Source: Aestuariivirga sp. | Lineage (GTDB): Bacteria > Pseudomonadota > Alphaproteobacteria > Rhizobiales > Aestuariivirgaceae | Direction: 5' to 3' | Assembly (NCBI RefSeq): GCF_020252395.1 | Contig: NZ_JADCDB010000005.1 | Span: 1 to 64,000 of the forward strand | DNA: 64,000 bases | Shown: piece by piece, positions 47,245-56,200 of the stretch | Layout: every line of letters begins with the position of its first letter | Position numbering within the stretch: the stretch's first letter is position 1 | Notes under the pieces: generated by a model | The model's database searches: none | Told to the model about the DNA's origin: nothing | The model's input: only the letters and a program-made list of their open reading frames with translations | Position numbers and translations under genes: made by a program

Positions 47245-48189
47245 TTACTTCACTTCGCCAAGACGTTCGGCGGTCTTCAGATTGTCTTTGGTGATCGCCA
47301 CCGGGGTGATGAGCAGCACCTTCTCCGCCGGCTTTGTGCCGTCCTTGATGAAGGCAACCAGCGTCTGAACGCCGAGCGCGCTCTGCTGGCCGGGGAATTG
47401 CTCGATGGTTGCGGTCAGGCCGCCGTCACGCACCTGGGCCAGAGCCTCCGGCAGCGCGTCGAAGCCGATGATCGCGATGCCGGTGAGGCCACGCGCCTTC
47501 ACGGCCTCCATGGCGCCCAGCGCCATGTCGTCATTGGCGGCGACGATCACCTTCGGCGGCTCGGACAGGCCGGAGAGGGCCGCCTCGGTCACCGACATGC
47601 CCTTGTCGCGCGCGAAGCCCGCCGTCTGCTCGAACACGATCTTGTACTTGTCCTTCAGCGGATCGAGCACATTATGCAGGCCCTTGTTGCGATCGATGGC
47701 AGGCGATGCGCCGGACTGGCCCTGCAGATTGATGATGGTGGCGCCATCCGGGAACATCGACACGATGAGGTTGCCCTGGGCCTCGCCGCCCTTCACGTTG
47801 TCGGCGCCGACATGAGCGAGAATGCCTTCGACCTGCGCCACGCGGCGGTCCACCGTTACAACCGGGATGCCGGCTTCCACCGCCTGCTGGAGCGCCGGCG
47901 CCATGGCATCGACCTCGTTCGGGCTGATCACGATGCCCTTCACGCCCTGGGTGATGGCCGCCTCGATGTCGGCGGTCTGCTTGGGCGAGGAGACCTGCCC
48001 GTCGGATTCGATGGCTTCATAGCCCTGCTTCTCGATCTCCGCCTTGAAGGCGTTCATCATGTGCACGAAGAAGGGGAAGCTAAGCCCCGGCACCGAAGCC
48101 AGGATCTTGTCCGCGGCCAGCGCCACGGACGACATTAGCGGCAGCGCCACGGCGCCAAGCAGGATCGAGCGTCTCGTCAATTTATGCAT
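47245..48189 (-). CDS. Sugar ABC transporter substrate-binding protein (RbsB-like, possible Tat signal)
   Basis: A 314-residue periplasmic binding protein of the ribose/galactose type: GYEAIESDGQVSSPKQTADI, GIVISPNEVDAMAPALQQAV, VVTVDRRV, IINLQGQSGASPAIDRNKG and VIVAANDDMALGAMEAVK. The N-terminus MHKLTRRSILLGAVAL shows twin arginines followed by a hydrophobic core and ALA cleavage site, so Tat export is possible. GGAGG lies eight bases before the ATG. The sugar is not identifiable. Confidence 0.92.
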   Translation of the reverse strand: MHKLTRRSILLGAVALPLMSSVALAADKILASVPGLSFPFFVHMMNAFKAEIEKQGYEAIESDGQVSSPKQTADIEAAITQGVKGIVISPNEVDAMAPALQQAVEAGIPVVTVDRRVAQVEGILAHVGADNVKGGEAQGNLIVSMFPDGATIINLQGQSGASPAIDRNKGLHNVLDPLKDKYKIVFEQTAGFARDKGMSVTEAALSGLSEPPKVIVAANDDMALGAMEAVKARGLTGIAIIGFDALPEALAQVRDGGLTATIEQFPGQQSALGVQTLVAFIKDGTKPAEKVLLITPVAITKDNLKTAERLGEVK

Positions 48190-48283
48190 TGGTGGTCCTC
48201 CCATGTGAAAATTTGCCGTCACGCGCGGCGCTTGCCGCGGGCCCGCGCCCATTCTGCGGAGCGCTGCAGAACGAAACGCTAAA

Positions 48284-48293
48284 TTGAATTCAA
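48284..48293. promoter_or_regulatory. Palindrome upstream of the sugar ABC operon
   Basis: TTGAATTCAA is a perfect 10-base palindrome 95 bases upstream of the binding-protein ATG, in an AT-rich spot of an otherwise GC-rich gap. It could be half of an operator for a sugar repressor; no regulator gene is nearby. Confidence 0.35.
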
Positions 48294-48359
48294 CACATTG
48301 TCCAGCCGGGCAGCGGGCCTGCAAGCGCGGCCGAACGAAAACGCCGCCGCCCGCACCCG

Positions 48360-48776
48360 CTAAAGCAGGCCCAGCTCCGCCAGTTCGCGGCGCAGCTTCT
48401 CCGGCATGCCGTCGATCTTCGAGGATTTCGGCAAGTCGGGCGGTGCGTCGGCTTCCTCGAGATAGCGCCAGCCCTGAAAGGCGCGCTTCGGCGCCGGCCG
48501 CACCGGAGTGATCTGCGGCTTGAACGCGATGCGGCAGCGCGCGATGCCGTCCGCCCCGGTCACCTCCTCCAGCGCCGCGATAGGCTGGCGGCACAGGATC
48601 ATGCCGCGCATCACCCAGTACAGCGAGCCGCCCGGCAGGATCTCGTGGCTGCGCTTCGGAAACATGCGGGTGACATGGTCGAGCGTGTCACGCCCGGCCT
48701 TGCAGTCCTTCACCCAGGACTCAAGCTCCTCGATTTCGGAGACACCGACGCAGAGCTTGAGCAGGTTGAGCGGCAT
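48360..48776 (-). CDS. DUF1489 family protein
   Basis: A 138-residue protein starting MPLNLLKLCVGVSEIEELE, with RMFPKRSHEILPGGSLYWVMRG and FQGWRYLEEADAPPDL, all hallmarks of the alphaproteobacterial DUF1489 family. Cytoplasmic, function unknown. ATG 48776 gives the family length; the longer frame has no conserved extension. Seven bases separate it from the Mrr-like gene upstream on the same strand. Confidence 0.87.
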   Translation of the reverse strand: MPLNLLKLCVGVSEIEELESWVKDCKAGRDTLDHVTRMFPKRSHEILPGGSLYWVMRGMILCRQPIAALEEVTGADGIARCRIAFKPQITPVRPAPKRAFQGWRYLEEADAPPDLPKSSKIDGMPEKLRRELAELGLL

Positions 48777-48783
48777 GCGCCGA

Positions 48784-49479
48784 TCATAGGGACGCAGGCC
48801 CCCGGTTGAAACCGCCAAGTGCCGGGTTTTCCCCAGCGCTTTCGCCCGGCTCGCGCGCCACGGCCGGCGTGAAATAGGCGAGGTCCAGCGCCCGGATCTC
48901 GAAGCGGTGCTGAACCCTGACGCCGAGGCCACAGCGCATCATCAGCTCCGCCAGGCGGTTGCCGTCGATCAGCACCACCCGGCGCACCAGTTGGGCGCAG
49001 AACTCCGCCGCACCGGATGAGAAGTGCGTGGTGGTCACGAACACGCCTTTGCCGGCGCGCCGCGCCTCGAGGCTGCCGGCGAAGTCGCGCACGTCGGCGA
49101 TGGGCACCGGCATGCCCGGCTTCAACCGCTTGGCCTGGATTGAGATCGTATCGAAGCCCAACTCGTCAAGCGGAATGATGCCGTCGATGCCGCCATCGCC
49201 GGAGCGGCCAAGGCAGCGCGCCATGCCGGCGCGGTCGCTGCCATAGCCCATGGCGAGCAGAACATCGATGACGAGGCGCTCGAAAAACTCCGGCGTCTGG
49301 GTGTGGATGCGGGCAATCAGCTCACGGTGCAAAACAACATTGGATGCATTCACCAGAGCCGTCAGGGCAGCGCAGCCCTCCTCCGTGATGCCGCCCATGA
49401 AGGCCGCCGGCGCCTCCGGCAGTTCCAGCTCGTCGGGAGCCGATTGCATCAATTGCTGGAAGTCGCTCAGCACGAACAT
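48784..49479 (-). CDS. Mrr-like restriction endonuclease
   Basis: A 231-residue protein with a PD-(D/E)xK nuclease core of the Mrr type: GDGGIDGIIPLDELGFDTISI and the downstream IQAKR, giving D-x(n)-QxK active-site residues. FFERLVIDVLLAMGYG precedes it, as in Mrr_cat proteins. The family cuts modified DNA or acts in repair. There is no partner methylase here; the island methylase is 47 kb away. N-terminal 80 residues are not recognised. Confidence 0.83.
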   Translation of the reverse strand: MFVLSDFQQLMQSAPDELELPEAPAAFMGGITEEGCAALTALVNASNVVLHRELIARIHTQTPEFFERLVIDVLLAMGYGSDRAGMARCLGRSGDGGIDGIIPLDELGFDTISIQAKRLKPGMPVPIADVRDFAGSLEARRAGKGVFVTTTHFSSGAAEFCAQLVRRVVLIDGNRLAELMMRCGLGVRVQHRFEIRALDLAYFTPAVAREPGESAGENPALGGFNRGPASL

Positions 49480-49520
49480 GACGTAAGGTTAAGCTGCAAC
49501 CGTTAACAGCGGCTTATCCC

Positions 49521-49562
49521 AAAGCAAAACCCGGAGCCAGACTTTGCGCCCGGCTCCGGGTT
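49521..49562 (-). terminator. Rho-independent terminator of the TPR-SPOR gene
   Basis: On the minus strand AACCCGGAGCC (49562-49552) pairs perfectly with GGCTCCGGGTT (49538-49528): an 11-bp stem with a 13-base loop, followed by TTTGCTTT. It lies 25 bases after the TPR-SPOR stop codon. Confidence 0.8.
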
Positions 49563-49586
49563 CCCCATCCCCTTCCCGCAGTCAGA

Positions 49587-50888
49587 TCAGGAAGAAGCCT
49601 TGCTGATAAAACAGTTCACGCCCTTCGACTTCAACCGGGAGCAGGCCTTGCCGGCATCCTCCTGGCTGTCGAAGCCGACGAGCCGCACGCGATAGAATAT
49701 TCCCTTGGTCCCCAGGTCGGCGCGCACCACCACCGGCTGCTGCGCGGCCAGCGCCTTGTTGCGGGCCTGCATCTTCTTCCAGGTCGACCAGGCCGAATCC
49801 TCGCTGGTTGCGGAGGCGAGCTGCACCGACCAGCCAGTGATTTTCGGCTGCGGCGCAGGCTCCCCGGGCGGCGTTGGCGGGGCGGCCTCGGCGGCCTGGG
49901 TTTCAGCCGGCTGCATGGCAGGCGCCGCCGGTTCGGCGGGGGCCGCAATCTGGTCGTCCGCCGGAACATCTTCGACGGCGAGAACCTTCTCTTCCGCTGC
50001 GCCGGACCCGGGCTGTACGTCAGGCACGGGATCGGCGGCGGCCACGCGCACCGGCTGCTCCTGGGGAACGCGGTCGGTGAAGAGCTTGGGGCTGGAGGCA
50101 GCGGAGGCCTGCGCGTCCGCGCCCATCAGCGCGGCGGGGGGCGCTTTGGCAACCGGAAGCTGGTCGCTCGCCGGGCTGGTGGCGGACGTGAGAATCTCAT
50201 CGCCCTGGGCGGCAGCGGCCAGCGCGCCGTCAAGTGCCGCAAGGCGCTGCAGGGCGGGTTCGTAACCGGGCTTGGCGTCCAGCGCCTTGTGCAGGGCGTC
50301 ACGGGCGTCGGCACTCCGGTTCAGCTTCTCGAAGGTCGAGGCCTGCGCAACATAGACGCGCGCAGGTTCCGGATAATCGTAGCTCAGCGCCTTGTCGAAA
50401 TCGGCGAGCGCGAAAAGATACTGGCCCTGGCCACGCAGCAGCGTGCCGCGGCTGTAATAGGCGTGGCTGAAGGACGCATCGAGGAACAAGGCCGAGGTAT
50501 AGTCTTCCACGGCCGCCGCATTGCGCCCGAGCCGCTGGTAGGAGAGGCCGCGGTTATAGAGCGCCAGCGCACGCACTTTGGCCGACAGCGCATCAATGCG
50601 CAGCGCGGCCGTATAATCGTCGATGGCGAATTCATGCTCGTTGAGCCGCTGGTAGGCGAGGCCCCGGTTCATCAGCGCATTGGCCAGCACATCCGGCGGC
50701 AAGGCGCGCGAGTCGATGGCCCTGGAATAATCAGACACCGCCGTTTCGGCGTCGCCGGCCTGCAGCGCCTTGTAGGCCTCGGCGGCAAGTTTGGTTTCGG
50801 GCGTGGAGGCGGCAGACCAGGCCGGGGCGGTGCTTGCGGCGATGACCACGCAACAGACGGAGGCAAGGAACAGGGTACGGATGCTCAT
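49587..50888 (-). CDS. Exported TPR and SPOR-domain protein
   Basis: A 433-residue protein: signal peptide (SIRTLFLASVCCVVIAAST, cleavage near AWSAA), TPR repeats at about 30-200 (ALMNRGLAYQRLNEHEFAID and similar units), an Ala/Pro-rich linker (about 235-350), and a C-terminal SPOR domain (WSVQLASATSEDSAWSTWKK, then FYRVRLVGFDSQEDAGKACS and CFISKA), which binds denuded peptidoglycan glycans. Probably a cell-envelope/division factor in the periplasm. Divergent from the cobalamin operon. Confidence 0.85.
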   Translation of the reverse strand: MSIRTLFLASVCCVVIAASTAPAWSAASTPETKLAAEAYKALQAGDAETAVSDYSRAIDSRALPPDVLANALMNRGLAYQRLNEHEFAIDDYTAALRIDALSAKVRALALYNRGLSYQRLGRNAAAVEDYTSALFLDASFSHAYYSRGTLLRGQGQYLFALADFDKALSYDYPEPARVYVAQASTFEKLNRSADARDALHKALDAKPGYEPALQRLAALDGALAAAAQGDEILTSATSPASDQLPVAKAPPAALMGADAQASAASSPKLFTDRVPQEQPVRVAAADPVPDVQPGSGAAEEKVLAVEDVPADDQIAAPAEPAAPAMQPAETQAAEAAPPTPPGEPAPQPKITGWSVQLASATSEDSAWSTWKKMQARNKALAAQQPVVVRADLGTKGIFYRVRLVGFDSQEDAGKACSRLKSKGVNCFISKASS

Positions 50889-51043
50889 GCCCGTCAGTAT
50901 CGGTTCCGCGTGGTTAAAAACCTATTGCCGCAAAGGCTTTACAAGATTGACAAGTGGTAAACGCATCGCCTGCCGCTGTGTCGTTTTCGGACTCGTTTCC
51001 GGCGCGGGCGAGTTGACGGGCGACTGTCAAGATGGCATTACAG

Positions 51044-51235
51044 TTTTGGTGTGGTGCCCGTTGCCAGACGGACAGCGGGCCTAATAGGGAACACGGTGAG
51101 GATGACCCAATCGGGGCCGAATCCGTGACTGCCCCCGCAACTGTGAGCGGCGAGGGCTTTGGCACTTCTGGCCACTGGGAAACCGGGAAGGCCGCCAAGG
51201 TTCAGCGACCCGCAAGTCAGGAGACCTGCCACACA
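51044..51235 (+). ncRNA. Cobalamin (B12) riboswitch
   Basis: The leader carries conserved pieces in order: GGGAACACGGTGAGG (51088 onward), AATCCGTGACTGCCCCCGC (51120-51138), CAACTGTGAGCGG, GCCACTGGGAAACCGGGAAGG, and the B12 box AAGTCAGGAGACCTGCC (51214-51230). These match the aptamer of adenosylcobalamin riboswitches. It precedes cbtB by about 33 bases, so B12 would repress the cobalt-uptake and synthesis operon. A weak promoter (TTGACG at 51013-51018) lies upstream. The gap 50889-51268 contains only this element and promoters. Confidence 0.93.
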
Positions 51236-51268
51236 GACAGACGTAACAGGTCACCACGGAGGGTGTTC

Positions 51269-51448
51269 ATGACCGCTCGCACAATTTCTTCCGCCACCTC
51301 GCTCAAGGGTTCGAAGCGCATTGCCGCCGGTTTCGCGCTGCTCTTCATCGGCGCCACGCTGACCTTCGCGGCCGGCTTTTCCTCCATGGCGGTGGCGCAC
51401 AACACGGCGCATGACACGCGCCACGCCATCGGCTTCCCCTGCCACTGA
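51269..51448 (+). CDS. cbtB: Cobalt transporter subunit CbtB
   Basis: A 59-residue protein with one transmembrane helix (RIAAGFALLFIGATLTFAAG) and a His-rich C-terminus (VAHNTAHDTRHAIGFPCH) likely to bind cobalt. GGAGGG lies just before the ATG. CbtB/CbtA pairs are under B12 riboswitches in proteobacteria; here it directly follows the riboswitch and precedes cbtA by 16 bases. Confidence 0.9.
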   Translation: MTARTISSATSLKGSKRIAAGFALLFIGATLTFAAGFSSMAVAHNTAHDTRHAIGFPCH

Positions 51449-51464
51449 GCCACGCGAGCTCCAT

Positions 51465-52193
51465 ATGATCGGGCGGGCCGTTCTCGCCGTGCTCCTGGCA
51501 GGGATCGCGGCAGGGCTTGTCATGGGCGTGATCCAGCATGTGCGGCTCACCCCCCTGATTCTCGAGGCCGAGGTTTTCGAGCGCGCGGGCGGCTCCGCAT
51601 CGCATTCCCATGGCGCCGCGCCGGAGGCCGGAACCACGGCAGAGTCTGGTGGACACGACCATGACCACGGTGAAGGCTGGAAGCCGGAGGACGGCTGGCC
51701 GCGCACGCTTGCCACCACCTTCACCGCCGCTATGACGGGAGCAGGCTTCGCCGCCATTCTGGCCGCCGTCTCGCTCCTCACCGGCCTGCAGATCAGCCGG
51801 AAGAACGGCATCCTGTGGGGCCTGTGCGGCTTCCTTGCCGTCACGCTCGCCCCGGCTGCAGGCCTGCCGCCAGAGCTTCCAGGCATGACGGCGGCCGATC
51901 TCTTCGCGCGCCAGGTCTGGTGGGTGGGCACCATCGCCGCCACGGCCGCAGGCATCTATCTATTTGCCACGCAGACACGCGCCGCAGCACTGGTGCTCGC
52001 CGCCGTGCTGATCCTCGCGCCGCATGTCATCGGCGCGCCCGTCCCGCCGCAGGGCGAGAACCTCATACCGGCCGAGTTGATCGCCCGCTTCGTCTCCAAT
52101 TCCATTGCCGCCAACGCCGTGTTCTGGTGCATCATCGGGGTCTTCCTGGGCCTGGTGCTGGGCCAGACCGCAAAGGACATCTACGCCACATGA
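51465..52193 (+). CDS. cbtA: Cobalt transporter subunit CbtA
   Basis: A 242-residue membrane protein of the CbtA type: an N-terminal segment MIGRAVLAVLLAGIAAGLVMG, a His-rich loop SGGHDHDHGEGWKPEDGW, and further helices including QVWWVGTIAATAAGIYLFA and FWCIIGVFLGLVLGQ. ATG 51465 is used; an upstream in-frame ATG lies within cbtB. Predicted cobalt importer with cbtB, feeding the synthesis genes that follow; overlaps cobW by four bases. Confidence 0.88.
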   Translation: MIGRAVLAVLLAGIAAGLVMGVIQHVRLTPLILEAEVFERAGGSASHSHGAAPEAGTTAESGGHDHDHGEGWKPEDGWPRTLATTFTAAMTGAGFAAILAAVSLLTGLQISRKNGILWGLCGFLAVTLAPAAGLPPELPGMTAADLFARQVWWVGTIAATAAGIYLFATQTRAAALVLAAVLILAPHVIGAPVPPQGENLIPAELIARFVSNSIAANAVFWCIIGVFLGLVLGQTAKDIYAT

Positions 52194-53227
52194 GCACCGA
52201 GAAAATTCCCGCCACCGTCATCACCGGCTTTCTGGGTGCGGGCAAGACCACGCTGATCCGCAACATGCTGGAGAACGCCAGGGGCCGCCGCATCGCGCTG
52301 ATCATCAACGAGTTCGGCGATGTCGGCGTCGACGGCGAAATCCTGCGCGGCTGCGGCGCCGGCGCCTGCCGCGACGAGGACGTGATCGAACTCGCCAATG
52401 GTTGCATCTGCTGCACGGTGGCCGATGATTTCGTCCCCACCATGAAGAAGCTCTTGGACCGCAAGGACCCGCCGCAGCACATCGTGATCGAGACGTCGGG
52501 CCTCGCACTGCCCCAGCCGCTGGTCCGCGCCTTCAACTGGCCCGAGATCAAGTCGCGCGTCACCGTCGATGGCGTCGTCACCGTGGTCGATGCCAAGGCT
52601 TTGGCCGAGGGCCGCTTCGCCGATGACGAGGAGGCCGTCCAGGCCCAGCGCGAGGCCGACCCCAACCTCGACCATGAGAACCCGATCGAGGAACTCTTCG
52701 AGGACCAGATCAACTGCGCCGACATGGTGATCGTCAACAAGACCGACCTGCTGGCGGGCGATGAGCACGCCGCCGTCATCGGCGAACTCAAGTCAAAGGT
52801 CCGCGCCGGCACGCGCCTCGTGCCCACCCGCCACGGTCAGATCGACGTCGCCGCCCTGCTGGGTGTCGGCGCTTCCGCCGAGGACGACCTGCACAACCGC
52901 CTGTCGCACCACGAGATGGAGGGCGAGGAGCAGCATGACCATGACGATTTCGTCACCTTCATCGTCTCGCTCGGCGAAGTGGCCGACAAGGCGGCGCTGC
53001 TCGCCCGCATCGAGACCGCGATCGCGACGCATGATATCCTGCGTCTCAAGGGCTTCGTCGATATCAAGGGCTCGCCCGCGCGGCTTCTGTTGCAGGCAGT
53101 TGGCCCCCGCCTCAACAGCTATTTCGACCGGCCGTGGAAGGCAGGCGACCGGCGCGGCACCGAACTCGTCGTCATCGGCGAAAAGCACATGGACCGCGAG
53201 GCGATCGCCGCCATGCTGCGGGGCTGA
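52190..53227 (+). CDS. cobW: Cobalamin biosynthesis protein CobW (G3E GTPase)
   Basis: A 345-residue P-loop GTPase: Walker A GFLGAGKTTLIRN, metal site NGCICCTVADD (GCxCC), ETSGLALPQPLVRAF, and the guanine motif NKTDLLAG. The C-terminal CobW_C domain follows a His/Asp-rich segment (HHEMEGEEQHDHDDF). It is thought to deliver metal for cobalt insertion. Coupled by overlaps to cbtA and cobN. Confidence 0.94.
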   Translation: MSTEKIPATVITGFLGAGKTTLIRNMLENARGRRIALIINEFGDVGVDGEILRGCGAGACRDEDVIELANGCICCTVADDFVPTMKKLLDRKDPPQHIVIETSGLALPQPLVRAFNWPEIKSRVTVDGVVTVVDAKALAEGRFADDEEAVQAQREADPNLDHENPIEELFEDQINCADMVIVNKTDLLAGDEHAAVIGELKSKVRAGTRLVPTRHGQIDVAALLGVGASAEDDLHNRLSHHEMEGEEQHDHDDFVTFIVSLGEVADKAALLARIETAIATHDILRLKGFVDIKGSPARLLLQAVGPRLNSYFDRPWKAGDRRGTELVVIGEKHMDREAIAAMLRG

Positions 53228-56200
53228 TGCATCTCCTCGCCACGACATCGGGCGTGATCGACGGCGGCGCGGAAGCTGTCGATCTCGCACAATCCCCCGC
53301 CGGCATCATCGTCCTGTCGGCTGCCGACAGCGAACTGGCCTCACTTGCCCGCGCGCATGATGCGGCACCCTGCCCGCTGCGCCTTGCCAATCTCCTGCAG
53401 TTGCAGCATCCGCTCTCCGTCGATCTCTATGTCGAAAAGACGCTTTCCCACGCAAAGCTCATCGTGCTCCGCGTCCTGGGCGGCGCCTCCTATTGGAGCT
53501 ACGGCCTCGACCAGGTCGAGGCCATGGCCCGCGAACGCGGCATCAGGCTCAGCATTTTGCCCGGTGATGCCCAACCCGACCCAGAACTCACTGCGCGTTC
53601 CACGCTTGCTCCCCAACATTGCGAGCGCCTGCGCCAATATCTCGTGATCGGCGGCGCAGAGAACGCCGCAGCCTTCCTCGCCTACTGCCGCCACCTCACC
53701 GAGGGCACCGAAGCTCCCGCCCCGGCACGCGAGCTTCCCAAGGCCGGTGTCTACCGCGACACAGCGAAGGCAGGCCAACCGCTCGCCGCCATCGTCTTCT
53801 ACCGCTCCGTCCTCGAAGGCGCACAGACGGCGCCCATCGATGCGCTGGTCGATACCCTCGCCGAACGCGGCGTCTGCGCAAAGGCCTTCTACGTCGCGAG
53901 CCTCAAGGACCGCGCCAGCATCGAAATGATGCATCAGAACCTTGACGCCCCCGACGTGATCCTCAACTGCACCGGCTTCGCGGTGGCCTCCGGCGGCAGC
54001 GATCCGCTCAGCCGGCATGATTGCCCGGTGCTGCAGGTCGTGCTCTCCGGCTCATCGGCGGAGAGCTGGCGGGAGTCGTCCCAGGGCCTCAACGCCCGCG
54101 ACCTTGCGATGAATGTGGTCCTGCCGGAACTGGACGGCCGCATCATGTCGCGCGCCATCTCCTTCAAGGCCGACAGCCTTTGGCATGAGGGCACCCAGTG
54201 CCGCATCGTCACCTACCGCGAGGTGCCGGACCGCGTGGATTTCGTGGCCGACCTCGCCGCCAACTGGGCGAAGCTCCGCCGCACCCCTGCGCCCGTGCGC
54301 CGCGTGGCCATCATCCTCGCCAACTACCCCAACAAGGACGGCCGCATCGCAAATGGCGTGGGCTACGACACGCCCGCCAGCACAGTGGCGATCCTCGACG
54401 CGATGCGCACCGAAGGCTACAGCGTCGCAAATTATCCGCAGACGGGCAACGGCATCGTCGCGGACCTGCAGCGCGGGCCGACGAATGCGAGGCGCGCCGC
54501 TTCATCCACCGCCGCGCTCGCCCTCGCCGGCTACGCCGCGCATTTCAACACGCTCCCTGAACCCCTCCGTACCCGGATCACCGAACGCTGGGGCAATCCC
54601 GCGCGCGATCCGTTTTTCGCCGGCGGCGCCTTCCATCTCCCCATCTGCCTCTACGGCAACGCCGCCGTCGCCATCCAGCCGGCGCGCGGTTACAACATCG
54701 ATCCCAAATCGACTTATCATGACCCCGCCCTGCTGCCGCCGCACGGCTATCTCGCCTTCTATTTCTGGCTCCGCCATCACTTCAAGGCAGACGCGGTCAT
54801 CCACAATGGCAAGCATGGCAATCTCGAATGGCTGCCCGGCAAGGCCAATGCGCTTACCGCCGAATGCCTGCCGGAGGTCGCACTCGGCCCCCTGCCGCAG
54901 CTTTATCCCTTCATCGTCAACGACCCAGGCGAAGGCACGCAGGCCAAGCGCAGAACCGGTGCGGTGATCATCGGCCACCTGACGCCGCCGCTGACGCGCG
55001 CCGAAACCTATGGGCCCCTCAAGGACCTCGAAGCGCTCGTCGATGAATACTACCTCGCCTCCGGCCTCGATGCCCGCCGCCGGGATTCTCTGAAGCGCGA
55101 CATCCTCGACCTCACCAAATCCTCCCGTCTCGATGAGGACGCGGGCTTCACCGGCGACGCGGACCAGGACCTCCAACGCCTCGACGCCTTCCTCTGCGAC
55201 CTCAAGGAGGCGCAAATCCGCGACGGCCTGCACATCCTCGGCAGCTCGCCCGAGGGCCGCCTCGAAACCGACTTGCTCGTGGCGCTGACCCGCGTGCCGC
55301 GGGGCCTGGGCGAACGCGGCGACCAGTCTCTCATCCGCGCGCTCACCATGGACTTCGGCTTCGCGGACTTCGATCCCCTCGCCTGCGACATGGCCACCGC
55401 ATGGATAGGCGACAGGCCCGCAGAATTGCAATCCCTCACGCCCGATTCATGGCGCAGCAACGGCGACACCGTCGAGCGGCTCGAACTCTTCGCCGCCGCC
55501 CTCCTCTCCGGTACGTCACTGCCCGCGCATTTCGGCACCACGGCTAGTGTCCTCGACGAGATCGACGCGCGCATCCGCCCCGCACTCCGCGCCTGCGGGA
55601 AAGACGAGATCGCCTCGCTGCTGAAAGGCCTCTCTGGCCGCTTCGTTGCCCCCGGTCCCTCTGGCGCGCCCACCCGCGGCCGCCTCGATGTGCTTCCCAC
55701 CGGCCGGAACTTCTATTCGCTCGACAACCGCACGGTGCCCACGCCCACCGCCTGGAACCTGGGCCAGAAGTCAGCGGAAGACCTGCTGCTCCGCCACTTC
55801 CAGGATGCCGGGCGGTATCCGAAGGCTCTCGGCCTTTCCGCATGGGGCACGTCCAACATGCGCACCGGCGGTGACGACATCGCCCAGGCTCTCGCCCTCG
55901 TCGGCGCGAAGCCCGTGTGGGAGCCGTCGAGCTGGCGCGTCACCGGCTATGAGATCATCCCGCTCGCCAGGCTCGGCCGCCCGCGCGTCGACGTGACGCT
56001 GCGCATCTCCGGCTTCTTCCGTGACGCCTTCCCGGCCCAGATCGAACTCCTCGACAGGGCCATACGCGCCGTGGGCGCCCTCGACGAGGATGATGACGAC
56101 AACCCCCTCGCCGCCCGCATGCGCAGCGAGGCCAAGACGCTTGCCAGCTCCGGCATCGATGCCGCCGCCGCCAGTGACATGGCCGGCCACCGCATCTTCG

